From: Haloferula sp. BvORR071
GTDB lineage: Bacteria; Verrucomicrobiota; Verrucomicrobiia; Verrucomicrobiales; Akkermansiaceae
Direction of reading: 5' to 3'
DNA: 64,000 bases
Assembly: GCF_000739615.1 (NCBI RefSeq)
Contig: NZ_BATP01000024.1
Coordinates: 123,348 to 187,347 of the forward strand
Shown: piece by piece, positions 52,690 through 61,375 of the stretch
How the letters are laid out: each line of letters starts with the position of its first letter
Numbering within the stretch: position 1 is the first letter of the stretch
Made by a program: the position numbers and the translations under genes
Notes under the pieces: model-generated
What the model was told of the DNA's origin: nothing
Database searches by the model: none
The model's input: only the letters and a program-made list of their open reading frames with translations

Positions 52690-54434
52690 ATCTGGAGTTC
52701 TAGCTGTCCGTCGGAAGGCTTTGAATCCGGACGCAGCGGGTTGGTGATAGCGAGGAACATCGCCTCACACTTTTTCGCGTTCTTGAAAAATGTCGGTACA
52801 ATTGCATTCGGATGATGACTTTCTAAATACCGTGTCATCAGCTGCACTGCAGCAATCACCAAGCCGCCAATCGATTTTGGATCTGCGAATGACGCAAAGT
52901 CGCATTCAATATCATCGATTGCGGACCGCGGTAGTTTGTTCCAAACGAATCCGGCAATCAGCCGATTTGCGTGGATGCGGATCATTCCCTCAGGTATGTC
53001 AGATGATGCAGAAATGTGGAAATTGTATATCGAACGATCAATTGCTCGTTGCAGGCGTACATAACGCCACAGCCGCCACCCGTCCAAATCAGCGCAAAAT
53101 AGGTCGGTGTATGGTTCCGTTTCAGTGCTCTCCCATAGCTTTCCGATCTCTCTCTTCAGTTGCACTAGCAATTTCACTTTCGACGAAGCGCATGCGAGCG
53201 CGGTGATGGCCTCTACCAGATCGAAAGAATTTTCAGACCGAACGAATCCTTCTTCCCTCCCAACTTGATACTCAATTCCTTCGATGGCTAGGTCTGCTTT
53301 CAATTGTCCTTGCTTCGGATCCAAGGTTACAAAGTCACGGGTTTCGATGCGATTCTGGCGATTGTTAGTACGGGTGACGTCATCCTCAAAAGGCTTGTTT
53401 CCATCGGTGACGATAATTCGGACCGCAACGTATACGCTGTCCAAAAGGCTCTCATTCTCAAGACCTACCTTTCCGAGAGAAGAGACAGTCTGCGCTCCGT
53501 TAACGACGCTGACGTCCTTGCAGTGGAATGTGGCGAAATCTTTGTCTCCCCCTCCCGCCATCGTGCGCTTGGCCGACTCGGCCGTAATGGTGATTCCGTT
53601 GTTAAAGTACCAGAACGCTTCTGGGTTGCTCCAAAGAGTCCTTTGAATTTCTGTATTTACGTCGGTGTCCCCGAGGACATTGCGGATATTCTTTGAGAAG
53701 AGCTTTGAGCGGTGAGATTTCCACCAGCTGGCGACTTGGCTGCCACTGACTTGTCCGTAGTAGGCCTTGTGAGGCTCGTCCTTCTTCCCCCAACTTTTTA
53801 GGCCAATTGCAAGTTCTATGGGCGTCCCCGCTACTCCGGCAGCGAGAGAATTGTAAACCTCAACTTGCCCCCACGACACTAAAGAAACGACTTCGCTGGT
53901 GTCGTTCATTTCGCCGAGAATGTCATCCATGTTGCGGACTGCATGTACCCCCATTGCGTCAGTTGCCGTTGAAACGATAACCAGGACGTAAGTAGACGCC
54001 GGGTCATTCAGTGCAGACTCAAGGGTCGGCCAATGTGGGCCAAATTTTTCGCTAAATCTGTCCTTGGCTCCGTTGAACAAATCGCGAACTCCATCAGCAA
54101 ATTTTTTAGTTTCCCCACTGTCTGGAGCGCCGGAGCCCTTTTCTCTCCACTTGGATTGGACGATAAGGAGACGCTTTTGCTGTGGATCATGGTAAATTGC
54201 GTCGATGCCATTATCGTTCTTTCCATCGGTGATGGCTAGGGCCGCGATTGTTGGAGAAGTTTCACCTAGGACTACGATGGCGTGGGCGGCTAAGGCTCTT
54301 GTGAGAAACTGTCCGCTCGCTGGAGTGCAGTCGCTACCGCAATCACTGATGTCTATTAGGCTAGAGAAGGTGGTGGCCAGTCTCTTCTTAATGTTTGTGA
54401 CCTGGATTACTCCCATGTTTGCTGGGCGCAGCAT
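52686..54434 (-). CDS. AIPR-family abortive-infection protein
   Basis: A 582-residue protein of the AIPR family, known from abortive phage-resistance loci. The hallmark block reads NPEAFWYFNNGITI (about 270-283), followed by VVNGAQTVSSL (about 310) and ENRNRIETRDF-like TNNRQNRIETRDF. The N-terminal 150 residues include DGKNDNGIDAIYHDPQQKRL followed by VQSKW, a PD-(D/E)XK-like core (D...Q-x-K), which is common in this family. It is coupled to the downstream EEP gene. Likely role: phage-triggered nucleic-acid cleavage that stops the cell. Confidence 0.85.
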   Translation of the reverse strand: MLRPANMGVIQVTNIKKRLATTFSSLIDISDCGSDCTPASGQFLTRALAAHAIVVLGETSPTIAALAITDGKNDNGIDAIYHDPQQKRLLIVQSKWREKGSGAPDSGETKKFADGVRDLFNGAKDRFSEKFGPHWPTLESALNDPASTYVLVIVSTATDAMGVHAVRNMDDILGEMNDTSEVVSLVSWGQVEVYNSLAAGVAGTPIELAIGLKSWGKKDEPHKAYYGQVSGSQVASWWKSHRSKLFSKNIRNVLGDTDVNTEIQRTLWSNPEAFWYFNNGITITAESAKRTMAGGGDKDFATFHCKDVSVVNGAQTVSSLGKVGLENESLLDSVYVAVRIIVTDGNKPFEDDVTRTNNRQNRIETRDFVTLDPKQGQLKADLAIEGIEYQVGREEGFVRSENSFDLVEAITALACASSKVKLLVQLKREIGKLWESTETEPYTDLFCADLDGWRLWRYVRLQRAIDRSIYNFHISASSDIPEGMIRIHANRLIAGFVWNKLPRSAIDDIECDFASFADPKSIGGLVIAAVQLMTRYLESHHPNAIVPTFFKNAKKCEAMFLAITNPLRPDSKPSDGQLELQI

Positions 54435-54570
54435 GCGCCTGGGCGGCGCTCATAAGCAAGGGCGTCGTTCAGCGACTCAACTGTGCCGTATGAGCCAAGG
54501 TCGGAATGCGTCCGGCGATTTCGAGGGTTGGCTTAGCGAAACTCAAAGTCTCGACTCGGCGCGTTTTCTT

Positions 54571-55122
54571 TTAGCCGCCACATACTTTGCACGCCGTCCC
54601 TTCCGATGCTGAGCCGCTATGGCCGTTACCGGTTCCGTAGAAGCGGCAGCGTGAATTGTGGCGCTTCCCTGTGGAGCTGATCCAGTAGCCTCCGGCTTGT
54701 GCCGGCTGGCTCGGGGTGACCTTGTTGGTTCCGCCCCCTCCGCCGGTCAGCGGCTGAACCTGAGTGGGGGTAGGGGAGGGTGGGGCCTGGCGGCGAAGTT
54801 GAGCGTTCTCGGCTCGCAGGCGCTCCACCAGTGCCTCCAGTTCCGCAATCCGCTTCTCTAGCTGGGCGACGTTCGCATCGGCCGCAACTCCGAGCTTCTT
54901 CCGCGAGTCGTCGGTCAGCCTGTAGACCGGGACGCGGATCACCCCGTAGTCGGTGATCAGGCTGAGTTCTCCGTCCTTCACGCCACTCACGGTCCCGGTA
55001 ATCGAGTCACCACCGACCAGCGACAGCTTGACCGGTTCCCGTTTGGCCTCGGTGGGCTGTTGTGCGGCGAGCGGACAGTGCGCCGCCAGAGCAGCGACTA
55101 GCAGGAGGGAGAGGTGTTTCAC
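54571..55122 (-). CDS. Periplasmic coiled-coil protein with Cys-containing tail
   Basis: A 183-residue exported protein: signal peptide 1-20 (ending PLAAQ), a small beta domain (VKLSLVGGDSITGTVSGVK, about 30-70), a coiled coil (QLEKRIAELEALVERLRAEN, about 85-110), a Pro/Thr/Gly linker, and a C-terminal SRCRFYGTGNG...ACKVCGG motif. A decayed copy of its 3' half lies near 48 kb. Of a type frequent in Verrucomicrobiota; function unknown. It probably belongs to the chromosome or to the passenger DNA rather than to a defence system. Confidence 0.7.
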   Translation of the reverse strand: MKHLSLLLVAALAAHCPLAAQQPTEAKREPVKLSLVGGDSITGTVSGVKDGELSLITDYGVIRVPVYRLTDDSRKKLGVAADANVAQLEKRIAELEALVERLRAENAQLRRQAPPSPTPTQVQPLTGGGGGTNKVTPSQPAQAGGYWISSTGKRHNSRCRFYGTGNGHSGSASEGTACKVCGG

Positions 55123-55250
55123 TCGATCAGTCTAGCTCGGATGCTCCCGGGGAGACAAGGCGTCTGTGGGCACTTTGTGCAGGCGAACCGGGGCCCAATC
55201 GGCTGGGTGCGCCCCGTCATCGCAATATCCAGGTCAAGAACCATGAAGGC

Positions 55251-55970
55251 CTAACAGGTAATATCGCGTGCTGTACGGCAGCGCAGAAAGTTCCTAGAGA
55301 TCAACCCCTCTGCTTCAGGGAGGGTTATTCCCCAATGCTTTGCGACGGTCGAGTAAGCATTGGCAACTGCGAGGTGAGGCGATTCCGTGAGAAAGGGGGC
55401 ATCCGATTCGATGAGAACCCTTTCTGCTGGAACTTGGCTGAGTAGCGATTTGTGCCTCCCCGTTAGCATCCGAAGGTTGAATGACATATAGTGACCAGCT
55501 TGGATTACTTCTTGAGCCAAGGAGGGAGCGCCAGTGAAATAGTGGAAACAGACGGGGGCTACTCGGGCTTCAGACAGCATCTCCAGAAGTTTCTTAGCGG
55601 ACTCACGACTATGCACGCTGACGAATTTTCCGCCTTTAAGGCTAGGTAATACTTCCGCAAACATCTCTTCTTGGAGAGCCCTTGTCGACTTGCCGTCCCG
55701 CGAAAAGTCGAGACCGATCTCCCCGATGTATTCGGCCGCTTTCGCGAGCTGAATGAACTGCGCAAGCTCGCGCTTTCCCTCCCGTGCGCGCAGCGGATGC
55801 AGTCCCAGCGAAGCATGAATGTTGTCATAGGCTTCGAGGTGGGGGAGGCTCAGCTTGTAGTGGCTAGGAAGCATCGTAACCGATACGCACTCCATTTGTC
55901 GCGACGTGAACTTCGAGATCGCATCTAGCGGACGATCATGGAGATCGATGTGGCAGTGAGTATCGATCAT
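55251..55970 (-). CDS. qatD: QatD, TatD-family hydrolase
   Basis: A 239-residue metal-dependent hydrolase of the TatD DNase family. The metal ligands appear in DTHCHIDLHD (residues 3-12), GEIGLDFS (Glu near 82), VSVHSRES (about 117) and ESDAPF (about 190). Last gene of a qatABCD operon, 9 bases after qatC. In the reported Qat antiphage system all four genes are needed. TatD activity suggests DNA degradation, but the target is not known. Confidence 0.87.
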   Translation of the reverse strand: MIDTHCHIDLHDRPLDAISKFTSRQMECVSVTMLPSHYKLSLPHLEAYDNIHASLGLHPLRAREGKRELAQFIQLAKAAEYIGEIGLDFSRDGKSTRALQEEMFAEVLPSLKGGKFVSVHSRESAKKLLEMLSEARVAPVCFHYFTGAPSLAQEVIQAGHYMSFNLRMLTGRHKSLLSQVPAERVLIESDAPFLTESPHLAVANAYSTVAKHWGITLPEAEGLISRNFLRCRTARDITC

Positions 55971-55979
55971 TTGGAATCC

Positions 55980-57317
55980 TCAAAGGAGATTGACGCTGGC
56001 CAGCCATCCTTTCAATTCCGTTCTCAGACGAACGATCAGATCCACGTATTGATCCTTTCTCTCTAATTCGAGATACCCGTTCGATCGCATCTTCCGCCAG
56101 ATCGAATCTGCATCGATATCCGACTTTACGAAGTCGACAACAGTTTGAAGATCGCTATTGGGTCTAAGAATATCGGAGGTTCCCCATCTGTTGCGGTCGG
56201 ACACAGTACATCCGAAGGCCTCTTCATCAAAAGAGGCAGACGCGACGGCGGCTTGGCGGAAGATGCAGGGCACGCAATGACCGCAGGCTGCGGCGTGTTT
56301 GTCATGCCAGTGGATCCGGCTAAACCCCCGCTTGCCGCACGATACGGAGTCCTCGTAAACGGAACGGAGGAAGCTCTGGTTTTTGCACGAGGCCAGAACC
56401 TCCCCCTTGGTCTTGAACTCGTAGGGGTTCTCTACCTTACAGGAAAACCCGAGTTCCCTGAGCAGCTGATTGAACAGATCGATGAAGTGGGGATGGACGG
56501 TTCTGGTGCTAAGCGATCCGCTTCTAGCCGGGGAGAGAGGGTAGTTGATCGCGATGGCACCGTTTTCAGGTATCAGGATGCTCACGTCTTTGCCGAGGAA
56601 CGAAGCCGCGAGCAACCCGTTTCCTAGGAACGTCAAAGAGCGGCTTCTGAAGTTGATGTCTTCGCCTTTGTTCTGAAGACCGGAGCGAGCAATGAAGCGG
56701 CTAATTCGACCCGGATACGCAGAATTCAATTTTGGAAGTAGGCGCTCTTGGTCGGCTTTGGCGTTTTCAGCGTGCGCGTCGTATGTAGAGGCTAAAACGA
56801 GCGATTTGGTTGGATTCGTTTCAAGCCAGTCGATGATTCCTGAGATCGAATCCAAGCCTCCCGAGAAGAGCGAGACGGCGGAACCGGTAATCTTTCTCTT
56901 CTTGTGAAAATCTTTCCTCGTTCGGCTGAAGGTCGAGCCGAACAGGGGGTGTTTTTGCTTCCGGAAGCTGATCCTCCAGATGTCTCCGGTGAGAAATTCG
57001 AGCATCTTCTCGATTGTTTCCGCTGAGCCGCGCCATCTCGACGGGAGGGTGACGGGGATGTCCACGGCGATCTCCCGGGTCCACCGGTCCCCGTTCCCTG
57101 CGTCCCTTTTCAGCAGCCTGTCGCAGCCGTAAATCAAAGCACAGAAATATGCGAACTCGCCCGCCTCGGTGGGAAATGATCGGTTAATTCGGGCATAGTC
57201 CTCGATATTGAATGAAAGCTTCTCCGGCTCGCGGCCCTCGGTGCTCAGGTAGACCGCGGCCCCGGAATGGAAAGGACGTTCCACGGTTGTGTTGACAGCG
57301 ACTTCATTCATCTCCAA
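55980..57317 (-). CDS. qatC: QatC, QueC-like enzyme
   Basis: A 445-residue protein. After an N-terminal domain special to QatC (about 1-145), the QueC-like part has the PP-loop FSGGLDSISG (about 153-162) and a zinc site HAAACGHCVPC (about 342-352). QueC makes preQ0, a 7-deazaguanine. Related QueC-like enzymes in some immune operons have been reported to link deazaguanine to a partner protein, which may also occur here. The ATG overlaps the end of qatB by 14 bases. Confidence 0.87.
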   Translation of the reverse strand: MEMNEVAVNTTVERPFHSGAAVYLSTEGREPEKLSFNIEDYARINRSFPTEAGEFAYFCALIYGCDRLLKRDAGNGDRWTREIAVDIPVTLPSRWRGSAETIEKMLEFLTGDIWRISFRKQKHPLFGSTFSRTRKDFHKKRKITGSAVSLFSGGLDSISGIIDWLETNPTKSLVLASTYDAHAENAKADQERLLPKLNSAYPGRISRFIARSGLQNKGEDINFRSRSLTFLGNGLLAASFLGKDVSILIPENGAIAINYPLSPARSGSLSTRTVHPHFIDLFNQLLRELGFSCKVENPYEFKTKGEVLASCKNQSFLRSVYEDSVSCGKRGFSRIHWHDKHAAACGHCVPCIFRQAAVASASFDEEAFGCTVSDRNRWGTSDILRPNSDLQTVVDFVKSDIDADSIWRKMRSNGYLELERKDQYVDLIVRLRTELKGWLASVNLL

Positions 57318-58095
57318 TGAGTATGTTAAGGACCTCCTGATTGATCTGGTCGGCGATTGAAAGGGCTTCGGGACTCTTCCAGTCTATAGAGGATAGATCT
57401 CGCTCCTTCGCGAGTTCCTCCGATACGAGTGTGCGAATAAGGTCCCGCGACTCCTTGAAGAAGCGGTCGCACTGGGATTGCGGAATTTTTTCTCGAACGA
57501 ATCCGCCTTCTTTCTGCTCGAAGTTCACGGCGAGCACATTTGCAAAGAATGATTGGAGGTGACCCTCTATGTTGTCGGGGCTTTCGCCGAGGAGTCTGTC
57601 GAATTCTTCGACCGTTTCAGCATCCTTGCTGAGTTCGTCTAGCGTCCTTGCCATCGCTTCGGTCACGGCCGCGTCATCGAGCAGTCCACCGTCCTCACAA
57701 AGCCTATCGAGAATGGCATCGAGGATGTCTTGGAGCGGCTTGCCTATCAGGTCCCCAAGGCCGAAGCTCGTCAGTGTCGGACCCAGTCCAGAAGAGGCCA
57801 CTCCTGACAGGAAGGATCCGAGTCGAGCGCCAGCGCCTGCCGACCTAGCTCTCGCGGTGGCCCCGCCTCCACCTCCGCGGCCTCCCGTGGTTCGCCCCGC
57901 CCTGGAGATGCCTCCTGTGGTCGCGCCCGCGCGGCCCGTCGTTCCGGTATTGATGAAGCTTTTATAAGCTCCCGCGAAGGCACCAACGGCATTAGAGGTG
58001 GCCGACTTCGTGGGTGGACCCTTTGAGACAGCTTCGCCGACCTGGTCGTTTACGCCCGGCCATTTAGGACTGTCGTATGACTTGGATGTTCCCAT
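57304..58095 (-). CDS. qatB: QatB
   Basis: A 263-residue protein with the QatB layout: MGTSKSYDSPKWPG at the start, a Gly/Thr/Arg-rich disordered stretch (about 40-95), then a helical C-terminal domain (DAILDRLCEDGGLL, FDRLLGESPDNIEG). The second residue is Gly, so removal of Met would leave an N-terminal Gly, as required if QatC modifies it (inference from related systems). It lies 7 bases after qatA and overlaps qatC. Confidence 0.82.
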   Translation of the reverse strand: MGTSKSYDSPKWPGVNDQVGEAVSKGPPTKSATSNAVGAFAGAYKSFINTGTTGRAGATTGGISRAGRTTGGRGGGGGATARARSAGAGARLGSFLSGVASSGLGPTLTSFGLGDLIGKPLQDILDAILDRLCEDGGLLDDAAVTEAMARTLDELSKDAETVEEFDRLLGESPDNIEGHLQSFFANVLAVNFEQKEGGFVREKIPQSQCDRFFKESRDLIRTLVSEELAKERDLSSIDWKSPEALSIADQINQEVLNILIGDE

Positions 58096-58102
58096 GGGAT
58101 GT

Positions 58103-59950
58103 TTACCTCTTCGGCGATTTTGGGCTGATGGTTCTTCCGATCTTGGTCTCGGTAGCGCCTAGTTCGAGGATGACTTGAGCAACTATCTTGCCGGCTGGTG
58201 TATCTGAAGAAGGCCTTGCATTTCGGAGCTTTACCCCCAGCCCGGCGTTGAGGTTGGCAGCCCCGATTTTCAGTGCGCTGGATCTGAAGGTAGTGGCGGC
58301 GAGCTCTGAACCGACCAGTGCTAGTCCCAAGAGTGAGTCCAAGGGAGTTTGGTTGTCTGGATCCTGCATTGCCTTCTTCCCGACCATCGCTACGACTCCC
58401 GCCTGTTCGTCTTCGGAAAGCGAGCTGAAGAAAGCGTTTCGATCCGACTGAGGTTGTGAGTCGGAGAGCATTGCGTCGATGCAGTGGCGCATGGCTTGGC
58501 TGAGGAGCCTAACCCCCGAGAGGGTGTCGCTGACAGAGCTTCGGGAGAGCCAGAAATAGTCTCTTAGGTCCTCGTCTGCTAGATTTGGCTCGGATTTAGC
58601 CCACTTCCAGATTCGGGAAGTGCGCCAACTCGATAGCTTCTCATCGAGTTCATCGGGGCTAGTTGCGGATTCGATAGCGCGTAGGACCTCAACCGTGCCG
58701 TCGGGGGTTAGACGGTGCAGGGCGTATAGGTCGTCAAAGCGTTCGGAGCTTATGTATTCCAACACCATCAGCTTGACCAAGACGTGATTCTTGATGTGCG
58801 AGAGCCCGGCAACATTTCCGAACTTTCTGCGGAGCCAGTAGGCGTTGAGGAAGCGCTTGATCTGCCGTGGGTTTCCCTTCAGGCCGTCAGTAATGGCGTC
58901 CGAGCATGCCTCTACCAGGCGCACGCTCTCGATCAGTTCGGACTTTTGAGGACCTTCAGGGAGCGCTTGCAGCGGCTCATCGAGAGGAAAGGAGCTGTAG
59001 CGCTCGCGAGATAGGAATTCAGAGTATTGAACCAACAGGCCATCGAAGGTGGAATCAGGAAGATGCTTCTTCAGGAACAATAAGCTCATGTAGGACCGGA
59101 CCTCGTGGGGTGCCAGCTTGGGAAGCGTGTATGGGACCTGGATCAGTTTCTCTAGGTAGTCAGTCACGAGGGCTTCTTGCTGTGCCGGGAATTGTTGTTC
59201 CCCAGAGAACAGGGATGAGTATCTAATTCTGATCGCGTTCTCAACAATTCGTCGGTCTGCTGCTACAACGAACGCGGTGCTCTCCACGTTCAGAAAGAGC
59301 TTTACGGCTTCCAAGTTCTCAATCACACGCTCGGGCGAGCATCGGTCGAGATCGTCGATGAGAATCACAAATGCCTTCAGTCCCGTCTTCTCGATGAGGG
59401 ATTGGAAGTCCCTTCGGAATGAGCGGACGTTATGAACGGCTTCCTCCACGTCCTTAAGATAGTCGGCGGGATTGGCAGCACCGTCGTTGGGCCCGGATTG
59501 ACCTTTCGTGTCGTCTTTGGGCTCAATCGGATTTTCCACTGCGGCTAGGGGAAGCGGATTAGCGGTAACGTAGGCGAGGCCCGCTGCCGCGACGGATTTG
59601 AGAACTTTCATCCAACGGACTCTCCTCAAGAGAGACCCGATTTCATCTTTGACTGCTTTGTCCCATTGCCTCTGGTCCCGCAGCTCCGTCAAAAGCGACG
59701 TTAGAATAGCCGATTTGGCATCCTCGTAGCCTTCAAAAACCCAGCTGTTAAAGTATATGACGGCGAAGTCGGGATGCTCCGCAAAGTTCCGCTTCAAGAT
59801 CTTGAGGATACTCGATTTGCCCCCTCCCCAGTCACCGAAAAGCCCGATCGTCACCGGGAGCATCTCAGGGTCCGTCACAATTTCGCCAATCAGGTTTGCA
59901 TGAACTGAGAAACCAAGTAGGTCTTCGTCGGTCTCATTGTCGGCCCACAT
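58103..59950 (-). CDS. qatA: QatA, KAP-family P-loop NTPase
   Basis: A 615-residue ATPase. Walker A GLFGDWGGGKSS (about 37-48), a hydrophobic hairpin with weak membrane character near 110-135 (KSVAAAGLAYVTANPLPLA) and Walker B VILIDDLDRCSPERV (about 198-212), typical of KAP NTPases. First gene of the operon. KAP proteins are membrane-associated and probably sense infection. The start codon is chosen by similarity of the N-terminus. No clear ribosome-binding site is seen. Confidence 0.88.
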   Translation of the reverse strand: MWADNETDEDLLGFSVHANLIGEIVTDPEMLPVTIGLFGDWGGGKSSILKILKRNFAEHPDFAVIYFNSWVFEGYEDAKSAILTSLLTELRDQRQWDKAVKDEIGSLLRRVRWMKVLKSVAAAGLAYVTANPLPLAAVENPIEPKDDTKGQSGPNDGAANPADYLKDVEEAVHNVRSFRRDFQSLIEKTGLKAFVILIDDLDRCSPERVIENLEAVKLFLNVESTAFVVAADRRIVENAIRIRYSSLFSGEQQFPAQQEALVTDYLEKLIQVPYTLPKLAPHEVRSYMSLLFLKKHLPDSTFDGLLVQYSEFLSRERYSSFPLDEPLQALPEGPQKSELIESVRLVEACSDAITDGLKGNPRQIKRFLNAYWLRRKFGNVAGLSHIKNHVLVKLMVLEYISSERFDDLYALHRLTPDGTVEVLRAIESATSPDELDEKLSSWRTSRIWKWAKSEPNLADEDLRDYFWLSRSSVSDTLSGVRLLSQAMRHCIDAMLSDSQPQSDRNAFFSSLSEDEQAGVVAMVGKKAMQDPDNQTPLDSLLGLALVGSELAATTFRSSALKIGAANLNAGLGVKLRNARPSSDTPAGKIVAQVILELGATETKIGRTISPKSPKR

Positions 59951-60235
59951 ACTTTTTTATTTGGGGTGTCGGGGGTAAGCTAATCGGTCGCAAAGCTCTC
60001 TTCACAGTCGATATAGCACTTGGGAATGCTTCAACCAGGCGCGTGCGGGCCATCAGCCAAGGGTTAGCAGCGGCGGGTCCGGATGGAAGTTAGAAGTGAA
60101 AGATCGTTGGTATCGCAATATGGGACAATTCTCACTGCGCGATATTTTGCCCGCTTCGACATCTGTCATGAGCAAGCTGGAACGAAAGGACACCTGCGGG
60201 CGATCTCGGCCCGGACTTGGCTACCGCAATGGAGG

Positions 60236-60529
60236 TCATGCGAGTGCAAGTTTGCCGACAAACCACCGCCGAGCCGCTGCATGGAATCTAACACCGGTAA
60301 GTATCCCAGCGAAGCCCAAAAGCGGGATGAATTGGGGGACGAACGGGGCAAGGTCGACCTCCACACCAAAAGCTTGGCGGATATGCGCGAGACGGCTGTC
60401 CACTGCCAGCCAGAAGGAGACAGCCGTGACGAGGGTGCCGACAATGAGAGAAGCTACAAAAATCGTGATCTCGACGATCAACGGAAGGGAGATGAGAGCG
60501 AGATACTGTTTACGACGGTAACGTGGCAT
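60236..60529 (-). CDS. Small membrane protein, second of a pair
   Basis: A 97-residue protein with a basic start (MPRYRRKQYLALI) and three hydrophobic stretches (about 8-45 and 68-82). The end is basic (RFHAAARRWFVGKLALA). It follows the Gly-rich small membrane gene by 21 bases. No recognised family. Positioned just upstream of qatA on the same strand, but separated from it by about 285 bases, so it is probably a separate unit. Confidence 0.55.
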   Translation of the reverse strand: MPRYRRKQYLALISLPLIVEITIFVASLIVGTLVTAVSFWLAVDSRLAHIRQAFGVEVDLAPFVPQFIPLLGFAGILTGVRFHAAARRWFVGKLALA

Positions 60530-60550
60530 TGTTGTGGGTTGTTATTTGGG

Positions 60551-60817
60551 CTAGGCAGCTCGGGCTGCTACTTTTCGCGCGATCCTTCGACCAACCACCG
60601 CTCCGCCGAACGCGGCCAGGGCGACGCCGCCGGATACGATGCAAAGGCCACCGAGCATAGAACCGCCGACGAAGCTTAGGCCGGATGCGATTCCGGCACC
60701 AGAAAGACCAGAAACTGCTCCTCCAGCGGAAATGACCGCGGCCGATCCTGTCATTCCTGCTCCAGCACCACCGACCGCGCCAATCGCGGCCGCAATATTC
60801 TCCGTATGGGTCTTCAT
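60551..60817 (-). CDS. Glycine-zipper small membrane protein, first of a pair
   Basis: An 88-residue, Gly/Ala/Ser-rich protein with repeated GxxxG patterns (AIGAVGGAGAGMTG, GIASGLSFVGGSMLGG, GGVALAAFGGAVVG) and a basic C-terminus (RRIARKVAARAA). Glycine zippers of this kind occur in pore-forming peptides, holins and class II bacteriocins as well as in membrane-tethering proteins. The ATG is preferred to a TTG two codons earlier. Coupled with a second small membrane protein. Confidence 0.55.
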   Translation of the reverse strand: MKTHTENIAAAIGAVGGAGAGMTGSAAVISAGGAVSGLSGAGIASGLSFVGGSMLGGLCIVSGGVALAAFGGAVVGRRIARKVAARAA

Positions 60818-60975
60818 GGTCAAAGCACGATGTTTAACAAGGCCGGAGGCCTGCGACGACTACAGAGGGCTCCTCCCATTCTAACCACTTACTCCGAGCC
60901 GAGACTTGGATCTGGAGCGACTTCAGTCCGAGCAGCCGATGGACCGTTTCCACAGGCTTTCGCGGCGAACTGGAT

Positions 60976-61194
60976 CTAGGAAGTGTGGCAGGGCTTGCAG
61001 CAGTAGTAGCACCCGTTGATCCTTTCCTTAGGCCAGCGCCTTTTTGCCTCCGCTACCGCACCGTGACAGGAGGTGTGAAATCCGAGTTCGATCTGGTTTT
61101 CTACTTTCGGCATGTAGGTGCAACCATTGGTCTTATCATGAACTTCATAATCGCCATTGGCCTGCTGGTTCTTATTGATGATGTACTGGGGCAT
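60976..61194 (-). CDS. Conserved small Cys-rich protein
   Basis: A 72-residue protein beginning MPQYIINKNQQANGDYEVHD and ending NGCYYCCKPCHTS, with CTYMP and HTSCHGAV between. I recognise this as a conserved small-protein pattern found in many unrelated bacteria, often beside restriction or defence genes. The Cys/His set suggests a zinc fold. Function unknown. Divergent from the WYL regulator with 181 bases between. Confidence 0.7.
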   Translation of the reverse strand: MPQYIINKNQQANGDYEVHDKTNGCTYMPKVENQIELGFHTSCHGAVAEAKRRWPKERINGCYYCCKPCHTS

Positions 61195-61375
61195 AATTTC
61201 GATTTGGTGAAGTAATTGGGCATTTCCGAATCACCCGGCGTGGAGGAATTATTTAAGAATTGCGAAGTAAGTGATCCATCGTAGAATCCCGATGTGGCGA
61301 AAATGACGACGGGTGCAGTTTGCGCCGCATTCCGGAAATTACCAGTGGAAAATAACGAGTGAATCGTAATTAACG

